From assembly GCF_039535235.1 (NCBI RefSeq), contig NZ_BAAAWU010000001.1:558001-622000 (forward strand): a stretch of DNA of 64,000 nucleotides. The letters are read 5' to 3'. This DNA is from Streptomyces roseoviridis (GTDB lineage Bacteria; Actinomycetota; Actinomycetes; Streptomycetales; Streptomycetaceae). Every line of letters begins with the position of its first letter. The stretch's first letter is position 1. This document shows, piece by piece, positions 35,928-43,851 of the stretch. The notes beneath the pieces are model-generated. The model had not been told where the DNA came from and did not search any database. It saw nothing but the letters and a program-made list of their open reading frames with translations. The position numbers were made by a program, and so were the translations under genes.

Positions 35928-36938
35928 TCAGTCCTCGGGGAGCGGCTCCCAGGGCAGTGGCTCGACGGGCGCGAACGGCCAGGCGGGCGCGTCCATGTGA
36001 CGGCTCGTCTGCTCGGCGTACCAGAGGACCTGCTCCGTGTGCAGCGCCGGCCGGGAGAGCCGCGCGAGCGCCGGGTGGCGGGCCGCGAGGGTCCCGGCCA
36101 GGAGCAGGGCCGCCCCGGCGTCCGACCCCGGGTCCCCGGGGCGGGCGTGCGGGACTCCGTACCACTCGGCCACGGACCGCAGGGAACGGCTGCCGGGGCG
36201 GTAGCGGTCGACGTGGCGGTCGAGGACGAGCGGGTCGCAGACGGGTGCCACACCGGAGGGCAGGCGCTCGGTGAGCGGGGCGAGGCCGTGGCGGAGGAGT
36301 TCGGCGTGCAGCGTCGTCAGCACGTGCGGGGCGAACCAGACGACCAGCAGTTCCTTGGCGGCGAGGTGCGCGGCGACGAGGGTGGCGAGTTCGTCGAGGG
36401 CGCGGTGGGGCGGGGTGACGGTGGGCGGGACAGGGGATCCGCTGTCCCGCGCTGCGGTGGGCCCGGAGTCCGGGACATCGGATCCGATTCGTCCGGGGAC
36501 ATCGGATCCGATTCCTCCGCGGAGATCAGATCTGATTCCTCTACGGAGATCGGATCCGGCATCAGAGGATTGGATATCGGATCCTGGATCCACGATCCAG
36601 TCGTACGACGTCCCGTCGCTGCCCCGCAGCGCCGCGGATCGGATCCGATCGACGGCCGGCCGATACCCGGTGGATCCGATGTCCAGTGCCAGCAGGCGCC
36701 GCCGGTGCCAGCCGGAGTGGTCTCCCGGCGGGGGCGGGCCGGGCTCGGGAGCGTGCTCCGGGTGGTAGACCTCCCAGGCCCTGGCGCCGTGCCGCAGCAC
36801 TCCGGCGCCCGCCGGGACCGGGCCGCCGCAGCGCGCGCAGGAGGCGTCGTACTCGTTGGCACGCTCCTTCTGCGCACGCTCCTTCTGCGCACGCTCGCTC
36901 CGCGCGCGGTCCCTCCCGTCCCGCTCCCCCGGGCTCAC
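35928..36938 (-). CDS. DnaQ-like exonuclease homologue with degenerate active site
   Basis: This 336-aa protein has an N-terminal Lys/Glu/Ala/Gln repeat (RAQKERAQKE), a CARC zinc-knuckle-like pair, and then a DnaQ-type fold starting LLALDIGSTGYRP at about 82. The family Exo I motif is DxE; here it reads D86-I-G88, so the second acid is missing. The Exo II region (VVWFAPHVLTTL) has lost its Asp. The Exo III region (DPGSDAGAA) keeps Asp but no preceding His. Nuclease activity is therefore doubtful. Residues 128-151 are an in-frame 24-bp tandem array. The GTG start overlaps the stop of the oxidoreductase gene (GTGA), so the two are coupled. Homologues adjacent to trxC in other streptomycetes are annotated as exonucleases, from memory. 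Confidence 0.75.
   Translation of the reverse strand: MSPGERDGRDRARSERAQKERAQKERANEYDASCARCGGPVPAGAGVLRHGARAWEVYHPEHAPEPGPPPPGDHSGWHRRRLLALDIGSTGYRPAVDRIRSAALRGSDGTSYDWIVDPGSDIQSSDAGSDLRRGIRSDLRGGIGSDVPGRIGSDVPDSGPTAARDSGSPVPPTVTPPHRALDELATLVAAHLAAKELLVVWFAPHVLTTLHAELLRHGLAPLTERLPSGVAPVCDPLVLDRHVDRYRPGSRSLRSVAEWYGVPHARPGDPGSDAGAALLLAGTLAARHPALARLSRPALHTEQVLWYAEQTSRHMDAPAWPFAPVEPLPWEPLPED
36486..36557. repeat. 24-bp tandem repeat inside the exonuclease-like gene
   Basis: Three full units of 24 bp (36486-36509, 36510-36533, 36534-36557) plus a partial one at 36468-36485 each start GATTC on the plus strand. Each ends in GGATCC or its variant AGATCT. In the coding direction they give (G/R)SD(L/V)xxxI eight-residue repeats. 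A following block shares TGGATATCGGATCC with the repeat at 48.2 kb. Confidence 0.85.
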
Positions 36939-38461
36939 GACGTGCCCGCCCCGTCCCGGTACGCCTCCAGGAGACGCAACCACGCCTCGCTCAGGGTCGG
37001 ATAGGCGGGAACGGCGTGCCAGAGGCGGGCGATCGGGACCTCGCCGGTGACGGCGACGGTGGCGGAGTGGAGGAGTTCGCCAATGCCGGGTCCGACGAAG
37101 GTGGCGCCGACGACCGTCTCCCGGTCGAGATCGACGACCATGCGCGCGTGGCCCCGGTATCCCTGGGCGTACAGCCCCGCGCCCGCCACCGCCGTCAGGT
37201 CGAGGTCCACGGCCCGCACCCGGAGTCCCGCCGCTTCGGCGGCGGCCAGCGTGAGCCCCACGGAGGCCGCCTCGGGGTCGGTGAAGACGACCTGGGGGAC
37301 GGCCGCGTGGTCGGCGGTGGCGCTGTACGGGCCCCAGGGGCCGGTGCCGGTGTTCCGCGCACCGTCCCCGGAGCCCGCCGAGCCTGCGTCCGAGCCGTCG
37401 CCGGGGCCGCCCCCCGAGCCGTTCCCGGCGGCCCGGGCGGCGATGGCGGCGCCCGCGATCCGCGCCTGGTACTTGCCCTGGTGGGTCAGCAGGGCGCGCC
37501 GGTTGACGTCCCCGACGGCGTAGAGCCAGTCGTGTCCCTCGACCCGGAGGCTGTCGTCGACCGACAGCCACGAGCCGGGTTCCAGCCCGACCGTCTCCAG
37601 GCCGATGTCCTCGGTGCGGGGCTGCCGGCCGGTCGCGAAGAGCACCTCGTCGCCCTCGACCCGGTCGCCGCCCTCCAGGACGACGGTGACCGGTCCGGTG
37701 CTGCCGTCCCGCACCACCGCGGCGACGGTGACGCCGGTGCGGATGTCGGCGCCGCGTTCCGCGAGGGCGGCGGCGACGTGTTCGCCCGCGAACGGCTCCA
37801 TGCGGGGCAGCAGTCCGCCGCCCCTGACGAGCACGGTGACCCGTGAGCCGAGCGCCTGCCAGGCGGTCGCCATCTCCACGCCGACCACTCCCCCGCCGAC
37901 GACGACCAGCCGCTCGGGCACCCGGCCCGAACTCGTCGCCTCGCGGCTGGTCCAGGGCCCGGCTGCGGGCAGTCCCGGCAGGTCGGGAAGGACGGCGCGG
38001 CTTCCGGTGCAGACGGCGACGGCGTGCCGGGCCGTCAGGACGTGGCGGTCGCCCTCGGGCCCCCGGACGGTGACGACGCGGGGTCCGTGGAGCCGGCCGT
38101 GGCCGCGGTAGAGGTGGGCGCCGGTGGACTCCACCCACTCCACCTGGCCGTCGTCCTTCCAGTCCCCCACCACGGAGTCGCGGTGGGCCAGCACCTCGTG
38201 GGCGTCCAGCGGCCCGTACGAGTGACCGCGCAGCCCCGGCGTCCCGCGCGCCTCGGAACGGACGATGGCGGGCCGCAGGAGCGCCTTGCTGGGCATGCAG
38301 GCCCAGTACGAGCACTCGCCGCCGACCAGCTCGCCCTCCACCACCGCCACGCTGAGCCCGGCCGCCCGGACCCGGTCCACCACGTTCTCGCCCACCGGTC
38401 CCGCGCCCAGGACCACCACGTCGTACGTGTGCGCGTCTGCGTTCTCCGCCGCTCGTGTCAT
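36935..38461 (-). CDS. FAD/NAD(P) disulfide oxidoreductase (dihydrolipoamide dehydrogenase-like)
   Basis: This 508-aa class I pyridine nucleotide-disulfide oxidoreductase has FAD motif VVVLGAGPVGENV and the redox-active pair Cys50-SYWA-Cys55. NAD-binding VVVGGGVVGVEMA, ATGRQPRTEDIGLE, AVGDVN and the partner-subunit base HAVPAYPTLSE are also present. The cysteine motif differs from the usual GGTCLNxGCIPSK, so true lipoamide activity is uncertain; a related disulfide or quinone substrate is possible. A Gly/Ser-rich insertion of about 40 residues (near 360-400) precedes the dimerisation domain. It is divergent from trxC, which has a thiol-stress promoter, supporting a redox role. It is coupled to the exonuclease-like gene by a 4-base overlap. 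Confidence 0.87.
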   Translation of the reverse strand: MTRAAENADAHTYDVVVLGAGPVGENVVDRVRAAGLSVAVVEGELVGGECSYWACMPSKALLRPAIVRSEARGTPGLRGHSYGPLDAHEVLAHRDSVVGDWKDDGQVEWVESTGAHLYRGHGRLHGPRVVTVRGPEGDRHVLTARHAVAVCTGSRAVLPDLPGLPAAGPWTSREATSSGRVPERLVVVGGGVVGVEMATAWQALGSRVTVLVRGGGLLPRMEPFAGEHVAAALAERGADIRTGVTVAAVVRDGSTGPVTVVLEGGDRVEGDEVLFATGRQPRTEDIGLETVGLEPGSWLSVDDSLRVEGHDWLYAVGDVNRRALLTHQGKYQARIAGAAIAARAAGNGSGGGPGDGSDAGSAGSGDGARNTGTGPWGPYSATADHAAVPQVVFTDPEAASVGLTLAAAEAAGLRVRAVDLDLTAVAGAGLYAQGYRGHARMVVDLDRETVVGATFVGPGIGELLHSATVAVTGEVPIARLWHAVPAYPTLSEAWLRLLEAYRDGAGTS

Positions 38462-38487
38462 GGTCCAAGTCTGCCGGGTAGCGGTGC

Positions 38488-38513
38488 GGAATAGCGCGGC
38501 TCGATACGCCGTT
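38488..38513 (+). promoter_or_regulatory. SigR-type promoter of trxC
   Basis: GGAAT (38488-38492), exactly 18 bases, then GTT (38511-38513) match the consensus of the thiol-oxidative-stress sigma factor SigR. It lies about 70 bases upstream of the thioredoxin ATG; S. coelicolor trxC is a known SigR target. Confidence 0.85.
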
Positions 38514-38584
38514 GTGCGGGGTGAGTCCCCAGGGGACCGTGAGGACCGCAGGTGACAGGCACTGGACCCCGAGAGGTAGGAAGC

Positions 38585-38953
38585 ATGAGCACCGTAGAGC
38601 TCACCAAGGACAACTTCGACCAGATCGTGAGTGAGAACGACTTCGTTCTGATCGATTTCTGGGCTTCCTGGTGCGGTCCGTGCCGTCAGTTCGCGCCCGT
38701 CTTCGAGGCCGCCTCCAAGCGCCACGAGGACCTGGTCTTCGCCAAGGTGGACACCGAGGCGCAGCCGGAACTGGCAGCGGCGTTCGAGATCCGCTCGATC
38801 CCGACCCTGATGATCGTCCGCGACAAGGTCGCGATCTTCGCGCAGCCCGGCGCCCTCCCGGAGGTCGCTCTGGAGGACGTCATCGGCCAGGCCCGCAAGC
38901 TGGACATGGACGAGGTCCGCAAGTCCATCGCCGCCGAGGCACAGCAGAAGTAG
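38585..38953 (+). CDS. trxC: Thioredoxin
   Basis: This 122-aa thioredoxin has the catalytic WCGPC (Cys30, Cys33) and the cis-Pro loop in RSIPTLMIV. It reduces protein disulfides in the cytoplasm with thioredoxin reductase. AGGTAGGA precedes the ATG. The SigR-type promoter and the divergent FAD disulfide oxidoreductase match the trxC locus of S. coelicolor (SCO0885 from memory), so the trxC symbol is used rather than trxA. It ends before a short tandem repeat and a hairpin terminator. Confidence 0.93.
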   Translation: MSTVELTKDNFDQIVSENDFVLIDFWASWCGPCRQFAPVFEAASKRHEDLVFAKVDTEAQPELAAAFEIRSIPTLMIVRDKVAIFAQPGALPEVALEDVIGQARKLDMDEVRKSIAAEAQQK

Positions 38954-38993
38954 CAGCCGACGGCCGGGCGGCAGCCGGCGTCTGACACCACAC

Positions 38994-39029
38994 GCCGACG
39001 GCCGGTCCGCGGCCGACGGCCGGTCCGCG
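38994..39029. repeat. Two tandem 18-bp repeats after trxC
   Basis: GCCGACGGCCGGTCCGCG occurs twice head to tail (38994-39011 and 39012-39029). Its role is unknown. Confidence 0.7.
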
Positions 39030-39059
39030 GCCGGCGGCCGAGAAGCGGCGTGGCCGCCG

Positions 39060-39092
39060 AGGGGTTTCGGAGCGCGTGTCTCCGGAGCCCCT
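39060..39092. terminator. Stem-loop between trxC and thiolase genes
   Basis: AGGGGTTTCGGAG (39060-39072) pairs with CTCCGGAGCCCCT (39080-39092) with two non-Watson-Crick positions and a 7-base loop. It can serve both convergent genes. Confidence 0.65.
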
Positions 39093-39112
39093 CCGGCGTC
39101 TGCGCGGAGGCG

Positions 39113-40300
39113 TCAGCGCTCCAGGACGAGGGCCAGGCCCTGACCCACGCCGATGCAGAGCGCGGCGAGGCCCGTACCGGAGCCGGCCGCCGCCAGCTGG
39201 TGGGCGACCGCGCCGGCGAGGCGGGCGCCCGAGGCGCCCAGCGGGTGGCCGATCGCGATGGCGCCGCCGCGCGGATTGACCACGTCGGGGTCGAGTTCCG
39301 GCCACTCGGCCAGGCAGCCGAGGGCCTGGGCGGCGAACGCCTCGTTCAGCTCGAAGGTCGTCAGGTCGGAGAAGTCCCGGCCCGCCTTGTCCAGGGCCCG
39401 TCGCACCGCCTCGACCGGGCCGAGCCCGAAGAGCTGCGGCTCGATGCCGGTGACGGCGGAGGCGCGGATCCGGGCCAGCGGCTCACGGCCGGTCTCGCGC
39501 AGCCCCGCCTCGTCGACCAGGAGCAGGGCCGCGGCCCCGTCGTTGAGCGGGGAGGCGTTGCCGGCCGTGACCGTGCCGCCGTCGGGGCGGAAGGAGGGCT
39601 TCAGCTGGGCCAGGGCCTCCGGGGAGGTGGTGTCGCGGATGCATTCGTCCCGCACCAGCTCGACTCCCTCGTAGGGGACGACCTCGCCGTCGTAGAGGCC
39701 CTTGGCCCATGCCTCGGCGGCCTTGCGGTGGCTCGCGAGGGCGAAGGCGTCCTGCTGCTCGCGGCCGATCGCGTGCTTGTCGGCGACGAGCTCCGCGCCC
39801 TCGCCGAGGGAGACGGTCCACTCGGCGGGCATGCGCGGGTTGGTCATGCGCCAGCCGAGCGTCGTGGAGTGCAGCTGCTGGTGGCCGGCCGGGAAGGCGC
39901 GCTCGGGCTTCTGCAGCACCCAGGGGGCACGGGACATCGACTCGACGCCGCCGGCGACGGCGACGGAGGCGTCACCGAGGGCGATCGCGCGGGCGGCCTG
40001 GATGACGGCCTCCAGGCCGGATCCGCAGAGCCGGTTGACGGTCACGCCGGGGACCGAGGTGGGCAGGCCGGCGAGCAGGACGGCCATGCGGGCCACGTCG
40101 CGGTTGTCTTCGCCCGCTCCGTTGGCGTCGCCGAAGTACACGTCGTCGATCCGGGACGGGTCGAGGTCCGGGGTGCGGTCGACCAGGGCGCGCACCACGT
40201 GGGCGGCGAGGTCGTCGGGCCGGACGGAGGAGAGCGCGCCGCCGAACTTGCCGATCGGGGTGCGGACGGCGTCGACGATGTAGACGTCGCGGATGCTCAT
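39113..40300 (-). CDS. Acetyl-CoA C-acyltransferase (thiolase)
   Basis: This 395-aa thiolase shows nucleophile Cys92 in NRLCGSGLEA, GGVESMSRAPW, the NEAFAAQ loop, the GHPLGASGAR His motif and the second catalytic Cys in CIGVGQG. It cleaves or condenses acyl-CoA with acetyl-CoA. Details such as GDANGAGEDNRDVARM and TPDLDPSRIDDV resemble 3-oxoadipyl-CoA thiolases (PcaF/PaaJ). No aromatic-degradation genes are nearby, so general fatty-acid or acetoacetyl-CoA thiolase is equally possible. ATG 40300 has GGGAGAGAA upstream. Confidence 0.92.
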   Translation of the reverse strand: MSIRDVYIVDAVRTPIGKFGGALSSVRPDDLAAHVVRALVDRTPDLDPSRIDDVYFGDANGAGEDNRDVARMAVLLAGLPTSVPGVTVNRLCGSGLEAVIQAARAIALGDASVAVAGGVESMSRAPWVLQKPERAFPAGHQQLHSTTLGWRMTNPRMPAEWTVSLGEGAELVADKHAIGREQQDAFALASHRKAAEAWAKGLYDGEVVPYEGVELVRDECIRDTTSPEALAQLKPSFRPDGGTVTAGNASPLNDGAAALLLVDEAGLRETGREPLARIRASAVTGIEPQLFGLGPVEAVRRALDKAGRDFSDLTTFELNEAFAAQALGCLAEWPELDPDVVNPRGGAIAIGHPLGASGARLAGAVAHQLAAAGSGTGLAALCIGVGQGLALVLER

Positions 40301-40482
40301 CGGTTCTCTCCCACGGGGACCTTCGCGTACGGGCAACGGCGCGGGGAGTCGGAACGCGCCGAACGCCCCCGGGCTCGCCCGGTGTTCCCTTCGCCGTTCG
40401 CCGCGATGTTCGCCCGGCGAAGTATTCTTCGTCCCTCGCGGGCCCGAGTCTCCGCCGGTGCGCGCCTTCTGTCAACGCCCCT

Positions 40483-40752
40483 TCAGGCCGTCCCGGGCCC
40501 TCTGATCAGCGCCGTCAGTCCGTAGTCGAGCTCGCGGCCGTCCACGAGCAGCGCCTCCACCGTCCGCGTCTGCGGGTCGATGTCGGCCATCAGCCCGTGC
40601 CCCTCGTAGATCGGATAGCCGGACTCGCCGATCCGGCCGGTCGCCTCGACGACGGCCGAGCGCACGGCGCTGTCCTGTACGGAGGCGCCGCCGCGGTCGT
40701 CCACGTGGGAGGGCACCAGAAGGATCTCGAAACGCTTCGGATGTGTGCTCAT
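40483..40752 (-). CDS. Small conserved protein, unknown function
   Basis: This 89-aa protein (KRFEILLVPSHVDDRGGASV ... DGRELDYGLTALIRGPG) has alternating strands and one helix and no motif I recognise. It has good codon bias and a plain ATG at 40752. It lies between the thiolase and a LacI regulator on the same strand. No function can be proposed. Confidence 0.65.
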   Translation of the reverse strand: MSTHPKRFEILLVPSHVDDRGGASVQDSAVRSAVVEATGRIGESGYPIYEGHGLMADIDPQTRTVEALLVDGRELDYGLTALIRGPGTA

Positions 40753-40869
40753 GGATCGACGCTAAGCCGACCGCGCGGCCGCGTCCTCCCGACGCCGCCG
40801 GAGCGTCCCGATGCCGCCGGACCCGTCCCCTCGGGAGCCGGTCACCCGGACTCGCTCACCCGGACTCGC

Positions 40870-41892
40870 TCAGCTGGACTCGCGGCGCACGATCCGCGAC
40901 GCGAGCAGTTCCCGTCGCTCCGGCGCCGCCTCGGGATCACGGACCGCCCGGTCGACCAGCTCGGCGAGCTCCTGTCCCCGCACCATGTCGATGTGCACGG
41001 TGCTGAGCCGGGGCCGCAGCAGCCGTCCGAGCACGAGGTCGTCCGAGCCGACCACGGCCGTCTCCTCCGGGATCGCGATCCCGGCGTCCTGGAGGGCCCG
41101 CATGAGGAGCATCGCGTACTCGTCGTTGTAGGCGAAGACGCCGTCGAGGCCCAGCTCGCGCCAGCGCGCTGCGAGCCGGTCGGCGGGCTCCTCCTCGTAC
41201 CGCAGCGGCAGGGGTACGACGGTGGCGCCGGCCCGCTCCGCCGCCGCCCGCACGCCGTCGAGCCGCGGCACGGAGAACATCTCCAGGCCCGGCTCCTCGG
41301 GCATCACGACCCCGACGGCCCGGCAGCCGCGCTCGACCAGATGGGCGCCCGCCGCCCGGCCGACCGTCGTCTGGTCCATGACGAGCGCGTGGGTGCCGGC
41401 GATCTGCTGCGGGCCGACCGTGATGACGGCCCTGGCGCCGGCGCGCTTGAGCAGTTCCACTCCGGACGGCGTCAGCCCCGCCCGGCCCAGCGAGACCACC
41501 GCTACCGGTCGCAGCTCGGCCCAGGCGCGGGCGGCCTCGTCCGCCTCCAGGCCGACGCCGGCGTACTGCACCACCGTGTAGTCCAGGCGGCGCAGGGCCC
41601 ACTGGAGCTCGTTGAGGAAGCCGCTGTACAGCGGGCCGATCGGCACGTGCGCGGTGGGCATCAGGACCATCCTGCTGTGCCCGGCGCGCAGGCTGCGGGC
41701 CGCGGCGTGCGGCACGTAACCGAGCTCCTCGGCGGCCTCGCGCACCCGGCGGCGGGTGGGCTCGCTGATCCGTACGGCCGCGGTGTTGTTCAGGACGTAG
41801 CTCACGGTGGCACGGGAGACCCCCGCGAGCCGGGCCACGTCGGCGCTGGTGGGGACGGAACGTCCGGCGGACTGCTTGGGTGACTGGCTCAT
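40870..41892 (-). CDS. LacI family transcriptional regulator
   Basis: This 340-aa regulator has an N-terminal LacI helix-turn-helix and hinge (SADVARLAGVSRATVSYVLNN ... LGYVPHAAARSLRAG) and a periplasmic-binding-like ligand domain. That domain starts RMVLMPTAHVPIGPLYSG and ends VGSDDLVLGRLLRPRLSTVHID. It would repress a catabolic gene set in the absence of a sugar-like ligand. No transport or sugar-hydrolase operon is adjacent, so its target lies elsewhere or is autoregulation. ATG 41892 is the family start. Confidence 0.9.
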   Translation of the reverse strand: MSQSPKQSAGRSVPTSADVARLAGVSRATVSYVLNNTAAVRISEPTRRRVREAAEELGYVPHAAARSLRAGHSRMVLMPTAHVPIGPLYSGFLNELQWALRRLDYTVVQYAGVGLEADEAARAWAELRPVAVVSLGRAGLTPSGVELLKRAGARAVITVGPQQIAGTHALVMDQTTVGRAAGAHLVERGCRAVGVVMPEEPGLEMFSVPRLDGVRAAAERAGATVVPLPLRYEEEPADRLAARWRELGLDGVFAYNDEYAMLLMRALQDAGIAIPEETAVVGSDDLVLGRLLRPRLSTVHIDMVRGQELAELVDRAVRDPEAAPERRELLASRIVRRESS

Positions 41893-42198
41893 CGAACCGG
41901 CATCTTTCCAGAACCCTCCGGCACGGGCTCCGGCGGATGGCCGGAATGGAGTTCTGCGCGGGACGCACACGCGCCGCCTGCGGGTGACACAGGTGCCCGA
42001 GGTCCGCGCGGGGTCATCTGCGCGCCGCCGTGGGCCTGTTGGCGCCGACGGGGGTGAAGGACCGGAGGGGAGGGGCCGTACGCGGGGCGGATGCCGGGCC
42101 CGGTCCGGGCTCGGTCCGGGCTCGGTTCGGGCTCGGTCCGGCGCCGGGGCGTACGGGACGGGGCGCCGGCGCCGACCCCGTACGTCCGCGGGCCGTCG
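41893..42198. other. Gap with short tandem repeats
   Basis: About 306 bases hold no supported gene. At 42095-42142 an 11-bp unit (GGTCCGGGCTC with one variant) repeats about four times next to the PASTA-like gene terminus. Confidence 0.6.
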
Positions 42199-42585
42199 TC
42201 AGCAGCTCTCGTTCTTCTTCACGGCACCGAGCACGATGGTCCCGTCGACGGCGGCGCCGGGGGCGGGCTGCTGGGTGCAGATCTTCCAGTCGGCGGCGGC
42301 CGACGTCCGGACGGGCACCATCCGGCCCTGGCCGGAGACGTCCTCGAACCTCATGCTGCCCGACAGCTGGGCATAGGCGCCGGCGACGCTTCCGCCGATG
42401 AGGTCGGGCATGCCGCCGCCCGCCGCGGGCTGCTCGGGCGGGGCGGTGGTGGCCGTCGGGACGGTGTCCACCGAGACGACGGCCGTCGGTTCGGCCCGCG
42501 CGGACGGTGGTGTCTCGAAGGTGCAGGCGGTGAGACCGGCGAGCAGGGTGACGGCGAGGACGGCGGTGAGACGAGTGGTGCGCAT
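42199..42585 (-). CDS. PASTA-like lipoprotein
   Basis: This 128-aa predicted lipoprotein has lipobox LTAC at residue 21 or so, a Thr/Pro/Ala linker and one C-terminal PASTA-like domain (MPDLIGGSVAGAYAQL ... QQPAPGAAVDGTIVLG). PASTA domains bind peptidoglycan or muropeptides. The two Cys of the domain could form a disulfide. It is a single gene at the cell surface; no serine kinase is nearby. Confidence 0.78.
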   Translation of the reverse strand: MRTTRLTAVLAVTLLAGLTACTFETPPSARAEPTAVVSVDTVPTATTAPPEQPAAGGGMPDLIGGSVAGAYAQLSGSMRFEDVSGQGRMVPVRTSAAADWKICTQQPAPGAAVDGTIVLGAVKKNESC

Positions 42586-42656
42586 GTACCCCCCTGGGAC
42601 GAGCGGGAAAGGGGGTCCATCATCCACGCGCCGTCCCCACGGTGGTCACGCGCCTC

Positions 42657-42824
42657 TCAGTTGTGCCCGAACCTGCGCTCTTTGCGGTGGGCGGGGACGT
42701 CCATGGCCGGGCGCGGCGCCTCGGAGGAGGACGAACGGGGGGTCTCCTTCGCCGAGACCGCCGCGCGGTGCTCGTGGCCGCCGGTGCGGGCACCCTTGTT
42801 GACCCGGGTCTGTTTCTTGCCCAC
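42657..42824 (-). CDS. Small basic protein, unknown function
   Basis: This 55-aa lysine/arginine-rich peptide starts VGKKQTRVNKGARTGG and ends HRKERRFGHN. GTG 42824 has GGGAGG 8 bases upstream, better than the upstream in-frame ATG. Similar short MGKKQ-type proteins occur in other Streptomyces, from memory. It may bind nucleic acid, but nothing shows it directly. Confidence 0.6.
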   Translation of the reverse strand: MGKKQTRVNKGARTGGHEHRAAVSAKETPRSSSSEAPRPAMDVPAHRKERRFGHN

Positions 42825-42888
42825 GATCGTGCCTCCCGTCATGGAAGATCTCGCTCCCAGGCTCGCACGGGAGTACGAAAGCCGCATG

Positions 42889-43722
42889 TCAGGCGGTCGG
42901 GTCAGGGAAGACGCGCCGGAAGGCGCCGAGGGTGCCCTGGTCGCGCGTACGGTCCAGGATCGCGAAGACGACCTCGTCGAAGTGACGGGCGAAGCGGCCT
43001 TCCCCGGTGAGCAACGTCCTGAAGGCGGTCGCGACCTCCGTGGGGTCGTTCTGGAAGACCCCGCAGCCCCAGGCACCCAGCACCAGCCTGCGGTAGCCGT
43101 GGACGGCGGCGGTCTCCAGGACCCGCTCGGCACGGGCGGCGAGGGCCGCCGGGACGCGGTGGGCCAGCTCGGGGGTGCGGCGGCGGATCACCCCGGCGTT
43201 GGGCGCGGGAGAGGTGAGGAAGCCGGCCGTGAACGGTTCGGCGAGCAGGGCGCCGCGGTCGTCGCGGAAGACGGGTACCGCGGGCGAGTGGATGACCCGG
43301 TCGGTGTAGAAGGCGTCCCGTTCCGCCCGGTGGTGGTCGTAGTACGCGGGGGCGCGCAGCAGGGTGGCGTAGAGGGCGGAGGAGCGGCACAGGGCCTCTT
43401 CCTGGGCCTGGGCGCCGTTGAGGTAGCCGCCGCCGGGGTTGCGGGCGGAGGCGAAGTTGAGGACCGCCACGGGGGTTCCCGGGTCGGCGCGGGTCATGCG
43501 GCGGGCGGCGGCGAGGCTGCTCTCGGCGGTGACCTGGAGGGTCGTCGCGCGGTCGGTGCCGGGGGTGACGGCGACGGGTTCGGGGCCGTGGAGGCGGGTC
43601 CCGGCCAGCGCGGCGGCCAGCTGCGCGGCGAGGTGGACGGTCCGGCCGTCGGGGGCGGTGTAGCGGCCCGCCGCCACGATCTCCTCGGTCTCGCGGGCGA
43701 GGGCCCGCAGTCGTGCGCTCAT
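42889..43722 (-). CDS. TIGR02452 family, microbial PARG-like protein
   Basis: This 277-aa macrodomain-related protein has the bacterial poly(ADP-ribose) glycohydrolase signature NPGGGYLNGAQAQEE (about residues 96-110), where the QEE glutamate pair is catalytic in characterised enzymes. VLGAWGCGVFQND is a second conserved block. It would remove ADP-ribose from proteins or recycle it. ATG 43722 is the family start. It is divergent from egtA but with its own signals; no ADP-ribosyltransferase gene is nearby. Confidence 0.85.
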   Translation of the reverse strand: MSARLRALARETEEIVAAGRYTAPDGRTVHLAAQLAAALAGTRLHGPEPVAVTPGTDRATTLQVTAESSLAAARRMTRADPGTPVAVLNFASARNPGGGYLNGAQAQEEALCRSSALYATLLRAPAYYDHHRAERDAFYTDRVIHSPAVPVFRDDRGALLAEPFTAGFLTSPAPNAGVIRRRTPELAHRVPAALAARAERVLETAAVHGYRRLVLGAWGCGVFQNDPTEVATAFRTLLTGEGRFARHFDEVVFAILDRTRDQGTLGAFRRVFPDPTA

Positions 43723-43792
43723 GACCCGAAAGCATGATCGACTCGTGTTCGCGGCGGCAACGGGTTTTCCCGGCCGGGCGCGGGAGGCGCTC

Positions 43793-43821
43793 TTGCACGC
43801 CCGTGCCCGGTGGCTTTAGGT
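43793..43821 (+). promoter_or_regulatory. Promoter of the egtABCD operon
   Basis: -35 TTGCAC (43793-43798), a 17-base spacer and -10 TTAGGT (43816-43821) lie about 30 bases before the egtA start and fit a housekeeping sigma promoter. Confidence 0.6.
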
Positions 43822-43851
43822 GGAATCAGCGCTTTCCCAGGAGGTGGAGCG

